DNA of 64,000 bases from Methanoflorens sp963701995 (GTDB taxonomy: Archaea; Halobacteriota; Bog-38; Methanoflorentales; Methanoflorentaceae), in assembly GCA_963701995.1 (NCBI GenBank), contig OY969693.1:1798001-1862000 (forward strand), written 5' to 3'. The notes beneath the pieces were generated by a model that saw only the letters and a list, made by a program, of their open reading frames with translations, searched no databases and was not told where the DNA came from. Every line of letters begins with the position of its first letter. Position 1 is the stretch's first letter. Positions 35,009 to 44,218 of the stretch are shown piece after piece. Both the position numbers and the translations under genes were made by a program.

Positions 35009-36175
35009 TCAACACGCCTGCTGTGGACGGCGCGTCTGCACCACGGCATCGAGAAAGACTTCGGTTTTGTGAGCGATTACCTGCCAGTCCCAGTAATGAG
35101 AGAGTAGGGAGTTAGCGCGTTTTCGAAGGGAAGCGCGTTCTTCACCAGAAAGTTGTAGAAGTTCAATCACGGCGCTTTTTACCGCCTCGCTATCCCCCAC
35201 GGGAAAGAATTTTATGATGTCAGAACCGTGGTCAATGAATCGATGTGGGGCTATGTCGCTGGCTGCTACCAAGCAACCTGATGCGAGGCCTTCCAGAAGT
35301 GTTATTCCAAATCCTTCGACGGAAGATGCAGATAAAAGAATTTTGGATTTTGAAAGCAGCTCTTTTTTTCTTCCTTCGCTAACGTGACCGGCGAACTGAA
35401 TGTTCTCGCTCGCCCAGCGACGTTCAAGAGTGGGTCGGAGCTTTCCGTCGCCGACGATGACTGTTTGAACCTCCGTGTCGAATAGCGCCTCACACACGAT
35501 GTCAATGTTCTTGTAAGGCGCGTCGAAGCGTGCTATACAAATGACATCAATCTCCTTCGTGTTCTGCGTGAATTCTTTTAGGTAAATGCCGTTGCCAGTG
35601 ACTCTAATCTTGTGCCGGGGGATCCAATATTTTAATATCTCAAAAGTAGGGTCTGAGACGGTTATTGCGATCGGGCAGGTGGAGGCGTAGCGAAGACAGG
35701 CGCGTTCCAGCAAACAAGCTTGCAGCCCCTTTAAAGTGTTGCCTCCTTGCAGATCACGCCACGCAGAGATGCCGTTGGCCAATGGCAAAGGCTGGTACAC
35801 GTCGTGCACGATCGGCACGACCGGCACCTTTGTGCGGCTTAGCGAGGCTGAGAAGACAGGTATGAATGTTTGAGGAACGATGACGTCGAACTTGTTGCTG
35901 ATACGCTTTAACTCTCGCGACAAGCGGAATGCGTATCGCAGATCCGCTGAGCCTCGACCCGCGGTTTTGCGGTTGTATATGGTGTATACGCGGAACGGAA
36001 ATCGGTCTTCTGGATACGTAGCTGTCGGCACGTGTGACGTCAGCACAGCGACGTGATTCCTACCAGAAAGTTCGCGGCCTAAGGCATACATGTGGTTTTC
36101 CCCGCCCCCCAGCATTTGCAATTCGCCGGTGGCATCGCAAAAAGGAAAAAGTTCACTTACCAACAATATGTTCAC
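35009..36175 (-). CDS. GT4-family glycosyltransferase
   Basis: A GT-B fold sugar-nucleotide glycosyltransferase of about 388 residues. The donor-side motif is the usual EX7E-like stretch SASSVEGFGITLLEGLASGC near the C-terminus. Earlier come the N-terminal VNILLVSELFPF and GGGENHMYALGREL, then IARFDAPYKNIDIV in the hinge. GTG 36175 begins the Rossmann strand; an in-frame extension to 36316 lacks family sequence. Third gene of a minus-strand set with another GT4 and a GT2, probably for N-glycan or surface polysaccharide assembly. Confidence 0.9.
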   Translation of the reverse strand: MNILLVSELFPFCDATGELQMLGGGENHMYALGRELSGRNHVAVLTSHVPTATYPEDRFPFRVYTIYNRKTAGRGSADLRYAFRLSRELKRISNKFDVIVPQTFIPVFSASLSRTKVPVVPIVHDVYQPLPLANGISAWRDLQGGNTLKGLQACLLERACLRYASTCPIAITVSDPTFEILKYWIPRHKIRVTGNGIYLKEFTQNTKEIDVICIARFDAPYKNIDIVCEALFDTEVQTVIVGDGKLRPTLERRWASENIQFAGHVSEGRKKELLSKSKILLSASSVEGFGITLLEGLASGCLVAASDIAPHRFIDHGSDIIKFFPVGDSEAVKSAVIELLQLSGEERASLRKRANSLLSHYWDWQVIAHKTEVFLDAVVQTRRPQQAC

Positions 36176-36299
36176 TGTATGGCCTCTGTTTTTGCTTAAT
36201 TCCAGCTCCGCTGTACGCGGCTGCTCATACAATGGTGCCCGCTGTAATAATGTTTTTGAAGTCGCTGATGTTCCGGAATTGTGGCACCTCACTTTCCGC

Positions 36300-37379
36300 T
36301 TACGTGAGCGACTCATATAACTTACGAAGTTCTGCGCTTAAGAGATTCCAGTCAAATAACGCTGCGCCGGCTTTTGCCGCGCGCTGCATACGCTTTTTGT
36401 CAACTTCAAGCAGCGCTGATCGAAGCTGATCCTCCGTCAGATCAATTACAAATCCGTTCTTTCCATGAGTGATGAGCTCTCTTGCTGCATTTTTTTGAAC
36501 ATTGCTCGTAATTACAGGCGTACCACAAGCTAGCGCCTCGAGGGCAACGATGCCAAAGCCTTCACGGCTGGAAGGCAAAACTAACGAATTTGCGGCTTTC
36601 ATCACACCTATGAGATCTTCGTAAGGCAATTCTGAGCGGAAACGCACGTTGGTGCTAAGTTCTTTTGAGAGTTGAACGAGTTTTGCTTTTTCGGGACCAT
36701 CGCCGACTACGCAAAGCGTTTTGTTTGTAGGCATCGCTCGAACCAGCAATTCGACGTTTTTTTCAGGGATGAGCCTTCCCACAAATAGCGCGTCGACTGA
36801 GATTTCAGCCGGTGCGATCGAATCGATCAAGGAGATATCGACCCCATTCGGCACGAGTGACACACTTTTTCTGAAATGCTCGAGAAGTTCTTTCGTGGTC
36901 GTAGAGACAGCGATCACTTCGTCAGCTATCGTGAAGGTTGCTCTCTCCGTCAGCTTGCCAAAGAATCCGAGCTTGCCCAAGTACTCGTACCAGTAATCTC
37001 CCCAAAACTCGTGCCACGTAATGATCAATGGGATACGTTTCAGGTGCGAAATTAGCCTCGACGGAAAGCAGTGTAAATACGGAAATTGGTTGCAGTCAAT
37101 GATATCGAGGTCTTGCTTAAAAATGGGGCCCAAACTGCCTGCAAATCTCGCTGCTTCTCGAAAAGACCGGCGCCCTCCTGCATAAAGGCTGAGCGGTTTG
37201 CACATACCGTGGAGATGAATCCCCCGCAGCTCGATATCGTTCTTTCCTTTCCACCACTTCACGCCAAAGATGTGCACTTCGTCATTTGTGGCAAGGCGCT
37301 TTGCCATTTCGTAGATACGCTTCTCAGCTCCGCCCTTCACGAAAGGATAGACGACATCTGAAACATAGCCAATGTTCAT
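36300..37379 (-). CDS. GT4-family glycosyltransferase
   Basis: A 359-residue GT-B enzyme. The N-terminal acceptor domain opens MNIGYVSDVVYPFVKGGAEK. The C-terminal donor domain has LFVGRLIPEKNVELLVRAMP, VVGDGPEKAKLV and the catalytic SSREGFGIVALEALACGTPV. It starts 8 bases after the GT2 gene ends and is followed closely by another GT4, indicating a shared transcript. Sugar and acceptor cannot be deduced. Confidence 0.92.
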   Translation of the reverse strand: MNIGYVSDVVYPFVKGGAEKRIYEMAKRLATNDEVHIFGVKWWKGKNDIELRGIHLHGMCKPLSLYAGGRRSFREAARFAGSLGPIFKQDLDIIDCNQFPYLHCFPSRLISHLKRIPLIITWHEFWGDYWYEYLGKLGFFGKLTERATFTIADEVIAVSTTTKELLEHFRKSVSLVPNGVDISLIDSIAPAEISVDALFVGRLIPEKNVELLVRAMPTNKTLCVVGDGPEKAKLVQLSKELSTNVRFRSELPYEDLIGVMKAANSLVLPSSREGFGIVALEALACGTPVITSNVQKNAARELITHGKNGFVIDLTEDQLRSALLEVDKKRMQRAAKAGAALFDWNLLSAELRKLYESLT

Positions 37380-37387
37380 TTTGGTAT

Positions 37388-38266
37388 TTAACGTCGTCGC
37401 AGGTTCGTCAGTATGATATCCGCTAGCAAACCGAAAAGCGTTATCTGCAAGCCGGTCAAAATGAGCAAGACGGAGAGAATCGCAGCTGCTATGCGCGTTA
37501 CGATGCCAGTGTGGATGTATTCGATGAGTATTGTTGTGCCATAGCCGAGTCCTATGAGTATAAGGGCGAGACCAATGGGCAAGAAAATAACGAGTGGATT
37601 GTAATCCCGGACGAGGCGAACCGTGATAGACAAGATGCTAAATGCGTCCCTGAACGGGTCCAGCTTCGCATGGCCGACTCTGGTCCTGTACCTAATGGGG
37701 ACCTCGGTAATGGCGAGGTTTTCTTTTTGTGCCTCGATGATCATTTCGCTCGCGAACGGCATGTTAGGCGATTGAAGTCTTAGACGATCGAGTGCAGAGC
37801 GTCTTATGGCACGCATTCCTGATTGAGAATCAGTCACGCGTACGTGATACAGAGATCGTAGGAGAGCGGTTAGCATTCTGTTGCCGAGCGCGTTTCTCCG
37901 GCTCATCGCTCCTTTATCCATAAGAGCGAATCGAGTGCCTATGACAACGTCAGCGCCGTCGTTAATGGGCTGAAGCAACTTCGGAATGTCGTACGGATCG
38001 TAGGTATAATCGCCATCCAGAATGACGACTGTCTCAGCATCTTCGGATATATGTTTAAATCCTGTAATGTACGCATCTCCATACCCGGTTCCAGTCTGAT
38101 GGATTACCTTAGCTCCGAGCTCTGCCGCACGCACGGCTGTCTCGTCTTCTGACTTGTCGACCACGACCACTTCCACGCTGTGCTGTTGCAGCGCGTCAAA
38201 CACATCGTGAAGAACGTCAGCAATGGCTGGCTCGTTCATCGTCGGGATAATTACGGCTATCTTCAT
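37388..38266 (-). CDS. GT2 dolichyl-phosphate glycosyltransferase-like protein with C-terminal membrane helices
   Basis: A 292-residue GT-A enzyme of the dolichyl-phosphate mannose/glucose synthase group. Nucleotide-sugar motifs: AVIIPTMNEPAIADVL, VVVDKSEDET, and the DxD-like ILDGDYTYDPYDI. SGMRAIRRSALDRL and EVPIRYRTRVG follow. Two membrane helices lie at about residues 230-285. It probably loads a sugar onto a lipid carrier at the membrane for AglB-dependent N-glycosylation. First gene of the three-glycosyltransferase operon, with a TATA element at 38303-38314. Confidence 0.92.
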   Translation of the reverse strand: MKIAVIIPTMNEPAIADVLHDVFDALQQHSVEVVVVDKSEDETAVRAAELGAKVIHQTGTGYGDAYITGFKHISEDAETVVILDGDYTYDPYDIPKLLQPINDGADVVIGTRFALMDKGAMSRRNALGNRMLTALLRSLYHVRVTDSQSGMRAIRRSALDRLRLQSPNMPFASEMIIEAQKENLAITEVPIRYRTRVGHAKLDPFRDAFSILSITVRLVRDYNPLVIFLPIGLALILIGLGYGTTILIEYIHTGIVTRIAAAILSVLLILTGLQITLFGLLADIILTNLRRR

Positions 38267-38302
38267 AGGTTACTACATAACGTAGGCGCGCTACGCTTGA
38301 TT

Positions 38303-38314
38303 TTATTCTATAAT
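38303..38314 (-). promoter_or_regulatory. TATA region of the glycosyltransferase operon
   Basis: Minus-strand TTATAGAATAAAAT-like stretch, with start predicted near 38285 and a leader of about 20 bases. Confidence 0.5.
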
Positions 38315-38476
38315 CTTAGCGCGAAAAGGTATAATTATCTATCCGCATATAGTTAATTCTTATTGATTTAAACGACGTTTCACCGATCACACTGCACTCA
38401 ACTGACGGTGGCAAACAACCGAAACGACTCAGGTGAATACGCCTCGCGTAAGAGACATAATCCTAGAGCAACAGCG

Positions 38477-39700
38477 ATGACCTCGGTTTATGTAGAAACG
38501 TACGGCTGCACGCTAAACCAAAGCGAAAGCGAAGAGCTCACGCTTCAGCTAACTGGCCACAGGGTGGTCGAATCGATCGAGGACGCCCATGTACTCGTTC
38601 TAAATACGTGTATGGTTATCGCGACGACTGAAAAAAAGATTCTACGGCGGATAGACACTCTGTATCAGCAGTTAGGCGAGCGAACGCTCATTATCACGGG
38701 CTGTATGGCTGGGCCATTTGCGGATCGGCTCCGCGCTTTGTATCCAGCGTTGACAACTATGCGGATCAGCGGCGTGGCGTCTTACATAGACGCCCATTTC
38801 TCGCGTGGCGCCGCATCTGCGCCGAGACCCAATATCACAGCGAAAGTAAAGATCGCTCAGGGATGTGGGGGAAGCTGCAGCTACTGCATCGTGAAGCTCA
38901 TCCGAGGTCCTGTGAAGAGTCGTAGCATCGAGGCCATCACCAGGGATGTGCAGCAGAGGGTTCAAAATGGTGCCAAGCAAATCTTCCTGACTGCGCAGGA
39001 CGGGGGAGCGTACGGGTTAGATCAGGGCCACCGATTACCCGACCTTATCGAAGCGCTATGCGAAATTGAACACGACTACAAGCTCCGCGTCGGGATGATG
39101 AACGTTTCCTCAATTCTTGATATCGCAGAGGATCTGTTGAAAGCATATCAGCATCCTCGGGTATACAGATTCGTGCACTTGCCGGTGCAGTCGGGTTCCG
39201 ATCGGATTTTGGAGCTTATGGAGAGGGGGCATACGGTGTCCGACTTCAAGCACATTGTCTCGAGCTTCCGTCACGAACTGAGAGAAGTCACTGTCTCGAC
39301 CGACTTCATTGTAGGCTTCCCGAGTGAAACGGCTGAGGATTTTCGGGCCACGGTGGACCTACTGCGAGAAGTTGCGCCGCTCAAAGTGAACATCACACGT
39401 TTTTCGCAACGACAGGGGACTAAGGCATTCTTTTTGAGACCTGTGACCGGTAGGGTACAAAAAGACCGGTCGCGAACGCTGACAGCGGAGCACCACCGCG
39501 TTGCCCGCCAGCGAAACTGTGAGTGCATAGGAGAGAGCTACAGGGCGCTAGCAGTGGAAAGAGGCAAGAAGGGGGGCACCGTCTTATACAACGACAACTA
39601 TAGGCCGATAGTTGTGCTGCGCGAACTGCCTCTTGGCCTCTTTTATAGGGTGCGCATTACTGGAGTCACCTCGACGTATTTAATAGGCAGCCTTAATTGA
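38477..39700 (+). CDS. MiaB-like tRNA methylthiotransferase (CDKAL1/e-MtaB type)
   Basis: A radical-SAM methylthiotransferase, probably converting t6A37 to ms2t6A in tRNA. The N-terminal MTTase domain has cluster cysteines in YGCTLNQSES, NTCMV and GCMAG. The radical-SAM core has GCGGSCSYCIVKLIRG, a CxxxCxxC motif; VHLPVQSGSDRILELMERGH and VSTDFIVGFPSET follow, then a C-terminal TRAM region. ATG 38477 gives the family start MTSVYVETYGC. The frame is open to a GTG at 38408, which would add an unconserved basic tail. Confidence 0.93.
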   Translation: MTSVYVETYGCTLNQSESEELTLQLTGHRVVESIEDAHVLVLNTCMVIATTEKKILRRIDTLYQQLGERTLIITGCMAGPFADRLRALYPALTTMRISGVASYIDAHFSRGAASAPRPNITAKVKIAQGCGGSCSYCIVKLIRGPVKSRSIEAITRDVQQRVQNGAKQIFLTAQDGGAYGLDQGHRLPDLIEALCEIEHDYKLRVGMMNVSSILDIAEDLLKAYQHPRVYRFVHLPVQSGSDRILELMERGHTVSDFKHIVSSFRHELREVTVSTDFIVGFPSETAEDFRATVDLLREVAPLKVNITRFSQRQGTKAFFLRPVTGRVQKDRSRTLTAEHHRVARQRNCECIGESYRALAVERGKKGGTVLYNDNYRPIVVLRELPLGLFYRVRITGVTSTYLIGSLN

Positions 39701-39756
39701 TCCGTTTTGAAAAATAAGCTCGCTTCCAAGTTATTTTTCGCAAAGAAAGCAATAGG

Positions 39757-39767
39757 ATTTTATACCA
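39757..39767 (+). promoter_or_regulatory. TATA box of the small membrane ORF
   Basis: TTTTATACCAT about 25-30 bases before the ATG at 39789, implying a leaderless transcript. Confidence 0.55.
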
Positions 39768-39788
39768 TAAGGTAATGTATCGTGTGAT

Positions 39789-39947
39789 ATGCAACGGCCG
39801 CGATACCAACTTAGAATTGATTGGATTACGCTTGCCTTAGTATTCGTCATCTCGTTGATTTTGTTCTATATCCCGTACCTTCACGATCTCCTGATCATAG
39901 CAGCTATAACTGTCATCTTGTACACGTTCGTCAAAAGTCTATACTAG
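39789..39947 (+). CDS. 52-residue two-helix membrane protein
   Basis: A short ORF starting MQRPRYQLRIDWITLALVFV, with a basic N-terminus followed by two hydrophobic stretches (about residues 13-28 and 33-46) and ending KSLY. A TATA box sits at the distance expected for a leaderless start at this ATG, which is the main reason I call it real. No family recognised. It lies between the methylthiotransferase and thrS, in the same direction. Confidence 0.6.
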   Translation: MQRPRYQLRIDWITLALVFVISLILFYIPYLHDLLIIAAITVILYTFVKSLY

Positions 39948-40088
39948 TCAAAGGCCTTCTTTGAGGCGAACACACTTGTATTACGGGTTTTTTTTAGCTT
40001 TAAAGACCGCGTGAGCCGTGAAGGCAGCACCTGTCACCCTTGTAAAACCACCATGCGACCGTGATTTGAGAATAGAGGACTGCTAAAC

Positions 40089-41903
40089 ATGCGACTTCTG
40101 CTAATGCACGTTGACTATATTGAGTACCAGGTCACGAAGGCAAGCAAGTACGCTGAAGATACGGAAGATTCTCGCAAACAGGCGCGAATGGAGGAGGCTT
40201 TGGTCGCCTTTGTCGCCGCAGAACGCGGTGACGAGACGAGTATTGACGACGTGGCAGCCGACGCAGCGAATGCAATAGTCGACGTTGCGACTAAGGTCGC
40301 CACGAAGCGGGTCGTGATCTATCCGTACGCTCATTTGAGTTCCGAGTTGGCGTCACCCGAGACCGCTTTGAACATCTTGCAGGAGATTGAATCTCTGCTC
40401 GTGGGCTTTGAAGTGCTGAGGGCGCCATTCGGATGGTACAAATCGTTCAGTCTGAAGTGTAAGGGGCATCCTCTTGCTGAGCTATCCAGATCTATTCACC
40501 CAGAGGCAAAACTGGAGAAGAAGACAGTCGAAAGCGAATTCTACGTGCTCGAGCCTAGCGGTACGATAACTCCAGCGACTGCGTTTCATTCGACGGACGC
40601 TGAATTCAAGGACATCGTTAGTTATGAACTGGGGCAACACGCTCTCTACAGCACGGAAGCGGAGTTGCCGCATATTAAGCTAATGAAAGAGAAGGAGCTC
40701 GTCGAGTACGAGCCGCTGTCAGACGCGGGACACCTCAAGTGGCTGCCGAAAGGAAAGCTAGTACGTGATCTCCTCATCGACTATTCTTATCTCCTCGCGG
40801 TGAACTACGGCGCGATGCCGGTCGAGACGCCGGTTATGTATGACCTGTCCAGCAGAGCAGTCAGTGAGCACGCGAGTAAGTTTGGTGAGCGACAATATCG
40901 GCTGAAAGCGGGCGCCCGCGATATGATGCTCAGATTCGCTGCCTGCTTTGGTATGTTTAGCATGATGCACCAGATGCATTTGACCGAAAAAGACGTGCCG
41001 CTGAAACTGTACGAGCTTTCGACTTATTCTTTCAGGTATGAGCAGCGGGGCGAATTGACTGGTCTCAAGCGCCAACGGGCTTTTACGATGCCTGACATGC
41101 ACACCGCTTGCCGTGACATGAGCGAAGCCAAGAGTTTCTTCATGGAGCAGTTGAGACTTGGGTTCAAATCGGGTGTGGATCTCGACGTGAAATATCAGGC
41201 TATATTTCGGAGCACGAAGGCGTTTTATAAGGACAACAAAAAATGGGTAGAGCAGATCGCTCGCGAGTTTAAGCGCCCCTTCTTGGTAGAACTCTTGTCA
41301 GAGCGCGTTCATTACTGGGTTTGTAAGTGCGATCTCGCGGCCTTGGATACTTCGCGGAAACCAATCGAATGCCCGACCGTCCAAATTGACGTGGAGAGCG
41401 CGGAGCGGTTTGATATCAAGTACTATACCGAAACGGGAGAACACTGGCCCATTATCCTGCACACGTCCCCGACGGGCGGGATAGAGCGCGTACTCTGCGC
41501 GATCCTCGAGGCGCAGGCGCTCGAGAAAGTGCCGGCCCTTCCGGTGTGGCTCGCCCCGACGCAGGTGAGGATCATTCCTGTCTCGGAAAAGCATCTTCAA
41601 TACGCGCGAGAGATCGCAACCGAAGTCAGAAATGCGAAAATACGCGTTGACATCGACGACCGCGATGAGTCAGTAAGCAAGAAAGTCGCCTCTGCCGGGA
41701 GAGAATGGGTGCCCTACGTCGCTGTTATCGGGGAAAAAGAGGAGCAGAGGAAAAGTCTCGCTGTGACCGCACGCTTTTCGGGGCAAAAAGAGCCGATGTC
41801 TGTCAATGAGCTGATCGCTCACGTGCGCCAAGAAATCGAGCAAATGCCATATCGGCCACTAACATTACCCGAAATGCTCTCGCAGCGACCAAAATTTGTC
41901 TGA
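40089..41903 (+). CDS. thrS: Threonyl-tRNA synthetase, archaeal type
   Basis: A 604-residue class II synthetase. The archaea-specific N-terminal editing domain (MRLLLMHVDYIEYQ, then VVIYPYAHLSSELASPETAL) hydrolyses Ser-tRNA(Thr). The catalytic core has motif 2 ELSTYSFRYEQRGELTGLKR followed by QRAFTMPDMHTACRD, and motif 3 HTSPTGGIERVLCAIL. The anticodon-binding domain starts at PVWLAPTQVRIIPV. Length and order are normal for euryarchaeal ThrRS. A TATA-like GCTTTAAAGACC lies about 90 bases upstream. Confidence 0.97.
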   Translation: MRLLLMHVDYIEYQVTKASKYAEDTEDSRKQARMEEALVAFVAAERGDETSIDDVAADAANAIVDVATKVATKRVVIYPYAHLSSELASPETALNILQEIESLLVGFEVLRAPFGWYKSFSLKCKGHPLAELSRSIHPEAKLEKKTVESEFYVLEPSGTITPATAFHSTDAEFKDIVSYELGQHALYSTEAELPHIKLMKEKELVEYEPLSDAGHLKWLPKGKLVRDLLIDYSYLLAVNYGAMPVETPVMYDLSSRAVSEHASKFGERQYRLKAGARDMMLRFAACFGMFSMMHQMHLTEKDVPLKLYELSTYSFRYEQRGELTGLKRQRAFTMPDMHTACRDMSEAKSFFMEQLRLGFKSGVDLDVKYQAIFRSTKAFYKDNKKWVEQIAREFKRPFLVELLSERVHYWVCKCDLAALDTSRKPIECPTVQIDVESAERFDIKYYTETGEHWPIILHTSPTGGIERVLCAILEAQALEKVPALPVWLAPTQVRIIPVSEKHLQYAREIATEVRNAKIRVDIDDRDESVSKKVASAGREWVPYVAVIGEKEEQRKSLAVTARFSGQKEPMSVNELIAHVRQEIEQMPYRPLTLPEMLSQRPKFV

Positions 41904-41978
41904 ATGAATGCGAGATTCGTCCACCCTTTTCAACGGTTGGATGAAGTCTTTCGTCTTTGCATTTGACAGAGCTAGACC

Positions 41979-43439
41979 TTAGAACGCATCATCCTGTGCG
42001 TAGCTCCTTCCCAGCTTCAGCGCGATTTCTGCCTTTTTCAACTCACGTCCAAGATACGCTGCGTGGGATGCCGTCGATACGAGCTCAAGCTCAAAAATAG
42101 CATCAAGCAAACCTTTTGCGAAATTGCCTTGTACGGTGATTCCCGTGTCGTGCCTCGCAACGATCATTCCCCCTCTAACACCGATCACGAAGTTGCCGGC
42201 TGGGTCAGGCGCCCACTTCGCTGTGTCGAAGTCCTTAGCGTCGAGGACGTTGATGCTGGTGATTCGATACTCCGGTCGCCGCCTGCGCTCTTTCAATACG
42301 AGAAGATCAAGGCCTAGATCTTTGGGTGGGCTTTTTCGATACTGAGCGAGCTGCATCATCTGAGCCGCTGTTTTCAGCTCATTAACGCTGCCCTTTGCCT
42401 TGTCACTGTGCTCAGGAGTAAAAAGCACGCCAACCCCTAGCTCCATTGCCAGACCGGCAAGCAGAGCGTTAGCGCCTATCGAGTCGGCTTCCATAAGCTC
42501 AACGATGTTGCCGACGCCGAGAAACAGCGGCACGTTGCTGACCGATCTGACGCGGTGGTACTCGGCGAGCGAGTTGGAGGCGCCACTGCCTATCGGGTAT
42601 AGGACAGGATCGGCGATGATTTTGCTGATGCCAAAAGTCCGCGCGAGAGCTACGGTAGAGCAAACATCGCCGTTTTCGGGCAACACCACAACTGCAAGGT
42701 CTTTTCTTGCGACGGTGGGTCCTATCTCGGCGGCGTTTTCTGCCGTAAGTGAGAGAACGAGTTCAGCGCCTGACTCTATTCCAGCGCAGATAAGCTCTGG
42801 ATCGAGACTATCTATGCTGAGGGGGACGTTGTACTCGTCGGTTACCGCGCTAACCTCAGCGAAGGTGCGGCTCACCTCGCGCTTCGCGGTTCCGAGAGGT
42901 ATGCCGACGTCGATGACATCGGCCCCGTTGCGTATATGCTGCAATGCAATTCGCTTAGCATCTGCAACTGGAGCGTCGATTATCTCTCCGAGCACCTTCA
43001 TTCGAGAGTTTCCTCCAATTTTTAGGTCTCGAATTTTGAAATCATAAGCTGCAGATGTCTCTAGCTGCGTCAATAGGTTCAGGGCGTCACTTCTACGCTT
43101 TTCGCGAATGATACGGTCAGCTGGCTCGTTAAGCGACAGCATAGATTGATCGAGTGACGCAAGCACCAAGCCGAGATCATAGGCCTGTTTTGGGCCTAGA
43201 GCAATTTTCACGCTCAGCTCGTCACCAAGCGCCCCAAAGTCAGCGGGATTAGCAGAGCCGGGAATCAAGATCACATCGTGCTTGTGACCGTGCCGCCTTG
43301 AGAACTCGACGTACGCCTCCCTTAAGAGGGGAGGGGTCATCAGCGCCGCAATGTCTACGTCCAGAACCAACACATCTGCGGCTGCGCCTACAGCCTCTCT
43401 AACGACTTGTTCGGCGCAGCGACCGGTCGCTACAAGCAC
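41979..43439 (-). CDS. Archaeal dihydropteroate-synthase-like protein (MJ0107 family), H4MPT biosynthesis
   Basis: A 486-residue protein of the archaeal DHPS-related family (TIGR00284-type). The pterin-binding TIM barrel starts at about residue 145, with GEIIDAPVADAKRIALQHIR, GADVIDVGIPLGTAKREV and VPLSIDSLDPELICAGIESG, followed by ADPVLYPIGSGASNSL. An N-terminal Rossmann-like region and a C-terminal tail of about 100 residues flank it. In methanogens it is proposed to join the pterin to the ribofuranosyl-aminobenzene unit of tetrahydromethanopterin. GTG start at 43439. Divergent from the PHP gene. Confidence 0.88.
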   Translation of the reverse strand: MLVATGRCAEQVVREAVGAAADVLVLDVDIAALMTPPLLREAYVEFSRRHGHKHDVILIPGSANPADFGALGDELSVKIALGPKQAYDLGLVLASLDQSMLSLNEPADRIIREKRRSDALNLLTQLETSAAYDFKIRDLKIGGNSRMKVLGEIIDAPVADAKRIALQHIRNGADVIDVGIPLGTAKREVSRTFAEVSAVTDEYNVPLSIDSLDPELICAGIESGAELVLSLTAENAAEIGPTVARKDLAVVVLPENGDVCSTVALARTFGISKIIADPVLYPIGSGASNSLAEYHRVRSVSNVPLFLGVGNIVELMEADSIGANALLAGLAMELGVGVLFTPEHSDKAKGSVNELKTAAQMMQLAQYRKSPPKDLGLDLLVLKERRRRPEYRITSINVLDAKDFDTAKWAPDPAGNFVIGVRGGMIVARHDTGITVQGNFAKGLLDAIFELELVSTASHAAYLGRELKKAEIALKLGRSYAQDDAF

Positions 43440-43473
43440 TCGTTCTATAGGTTCCCACCTGTAACAACATACT

Positions 43474-43489
43474 CTTAATATGCTATATC
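43474..43489. promoter_or_regulatory. Divergent TATA region between the DHPS-like and PHP genes
   Basis: TTAATATGCTATATCA reads as a TATA element both ways. On the plus strand the expected start coincides with ATG 43505, a leaderless arrangement. Confidence 0.5.
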
Positions 43490-43504
43490 ACAATTACTGA
43501 TGGT

Positions 43505-44170
43505 ATGAGGTTTGATCTGCACATTCATTCACATTTTTCTCCTGACTCAAACAGCTCAGTCGAAGCGATACTTAGGCAGGCACAAGAAGCCGGTCTCAAC
43601 GGACTCGCGATTACTGATCATAATTCTGTGCAATCTTTCTTTGATGCAGTGAGGCTTACGGAGGATCTGGGACTGAATCTCATCATAATACCGGGCGCTG
43701 AGATCTCAACAGCGGAGGGTCATTTGATCACGCTCGGAAATCACACTCTTGTGCCCCCCGGTTTATCTGCTTCTGAAACCAGCAAACGCGCTCACGACGG
43801 CCATGGGATCGTCGTGGCGGCTCATCCATTCGAATTATTCAGAAAGGGCATCCGTAGTTTGCGCAACAAGAGGATAGACGCTGTTGAAGCGTTCAATTCA
43901 AGGCGCCTTCTTGGCGTCTCTAATTATCTCGCGACTCGTTCAGCTGCGAAACTGAACCTTGGGGTCACTGGCGGAAGTGATTCTCACAACGTGGAGACGG
44001 TCGGTTTTGGGTATACTGAAGTAGATGCTGCGAGCGGCGTCACTGTACAGGACATACTACGCGCCATACAGGCTGGCAGATCTACAGCGAGCGGCCGCGT
44101 ATCGCCACGTCTCCGGTCAGCGAGTTATTCATTTAAGGCGCGGGTCTTGAATAATAGGAATAGCCGTTAA
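43505..44170 (+). CDS. PHP-domain metal-dependent phosphoesterase
   Basis: A 221-residue PHP-family hydrolase. Metal ligands are DLHIHSHFSPDS (residues 4-15), ITDHNSV, PGAEISTAEGHLITLG, AAHPFELF and GGSDSHNVETVG. Members hydrolyse phosphodiesters or phosphomonoesters, including 3',5'-nucleotide intermediates. It sits inside a block of H4MPT/F420 coenzyme genes, which makes a coenzyme-pathway substrate possible but unproven. The C-terminus is basic and Ser/Arg-rich. Confidence 0.9.
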   Translation: MRFDLHIHSHFSPDSNSSVEAILRQAQEAGLNGLAITDHNSVQSFFDAVRLTEDLGLNLIIIPGAEISTAEGHLITLGNHTLVPPGLSASETSKRAHDGHGIVVAAHPFELFRKGIRSLRNKRIDAVEAFNSRRLLGVSNYLATRSAAKLNLGVTGGSDSHNVETVGFGYTEVDAASGVTVQDILRAIQAGRSTASGRVSPRLRSASYSFKARVLNNRNSR

Positions 44171-44218
44171 ATTACCCCCAAATAAAAACATCGAACCGGG
44201 CGTTTTAGCACGTGCAGC

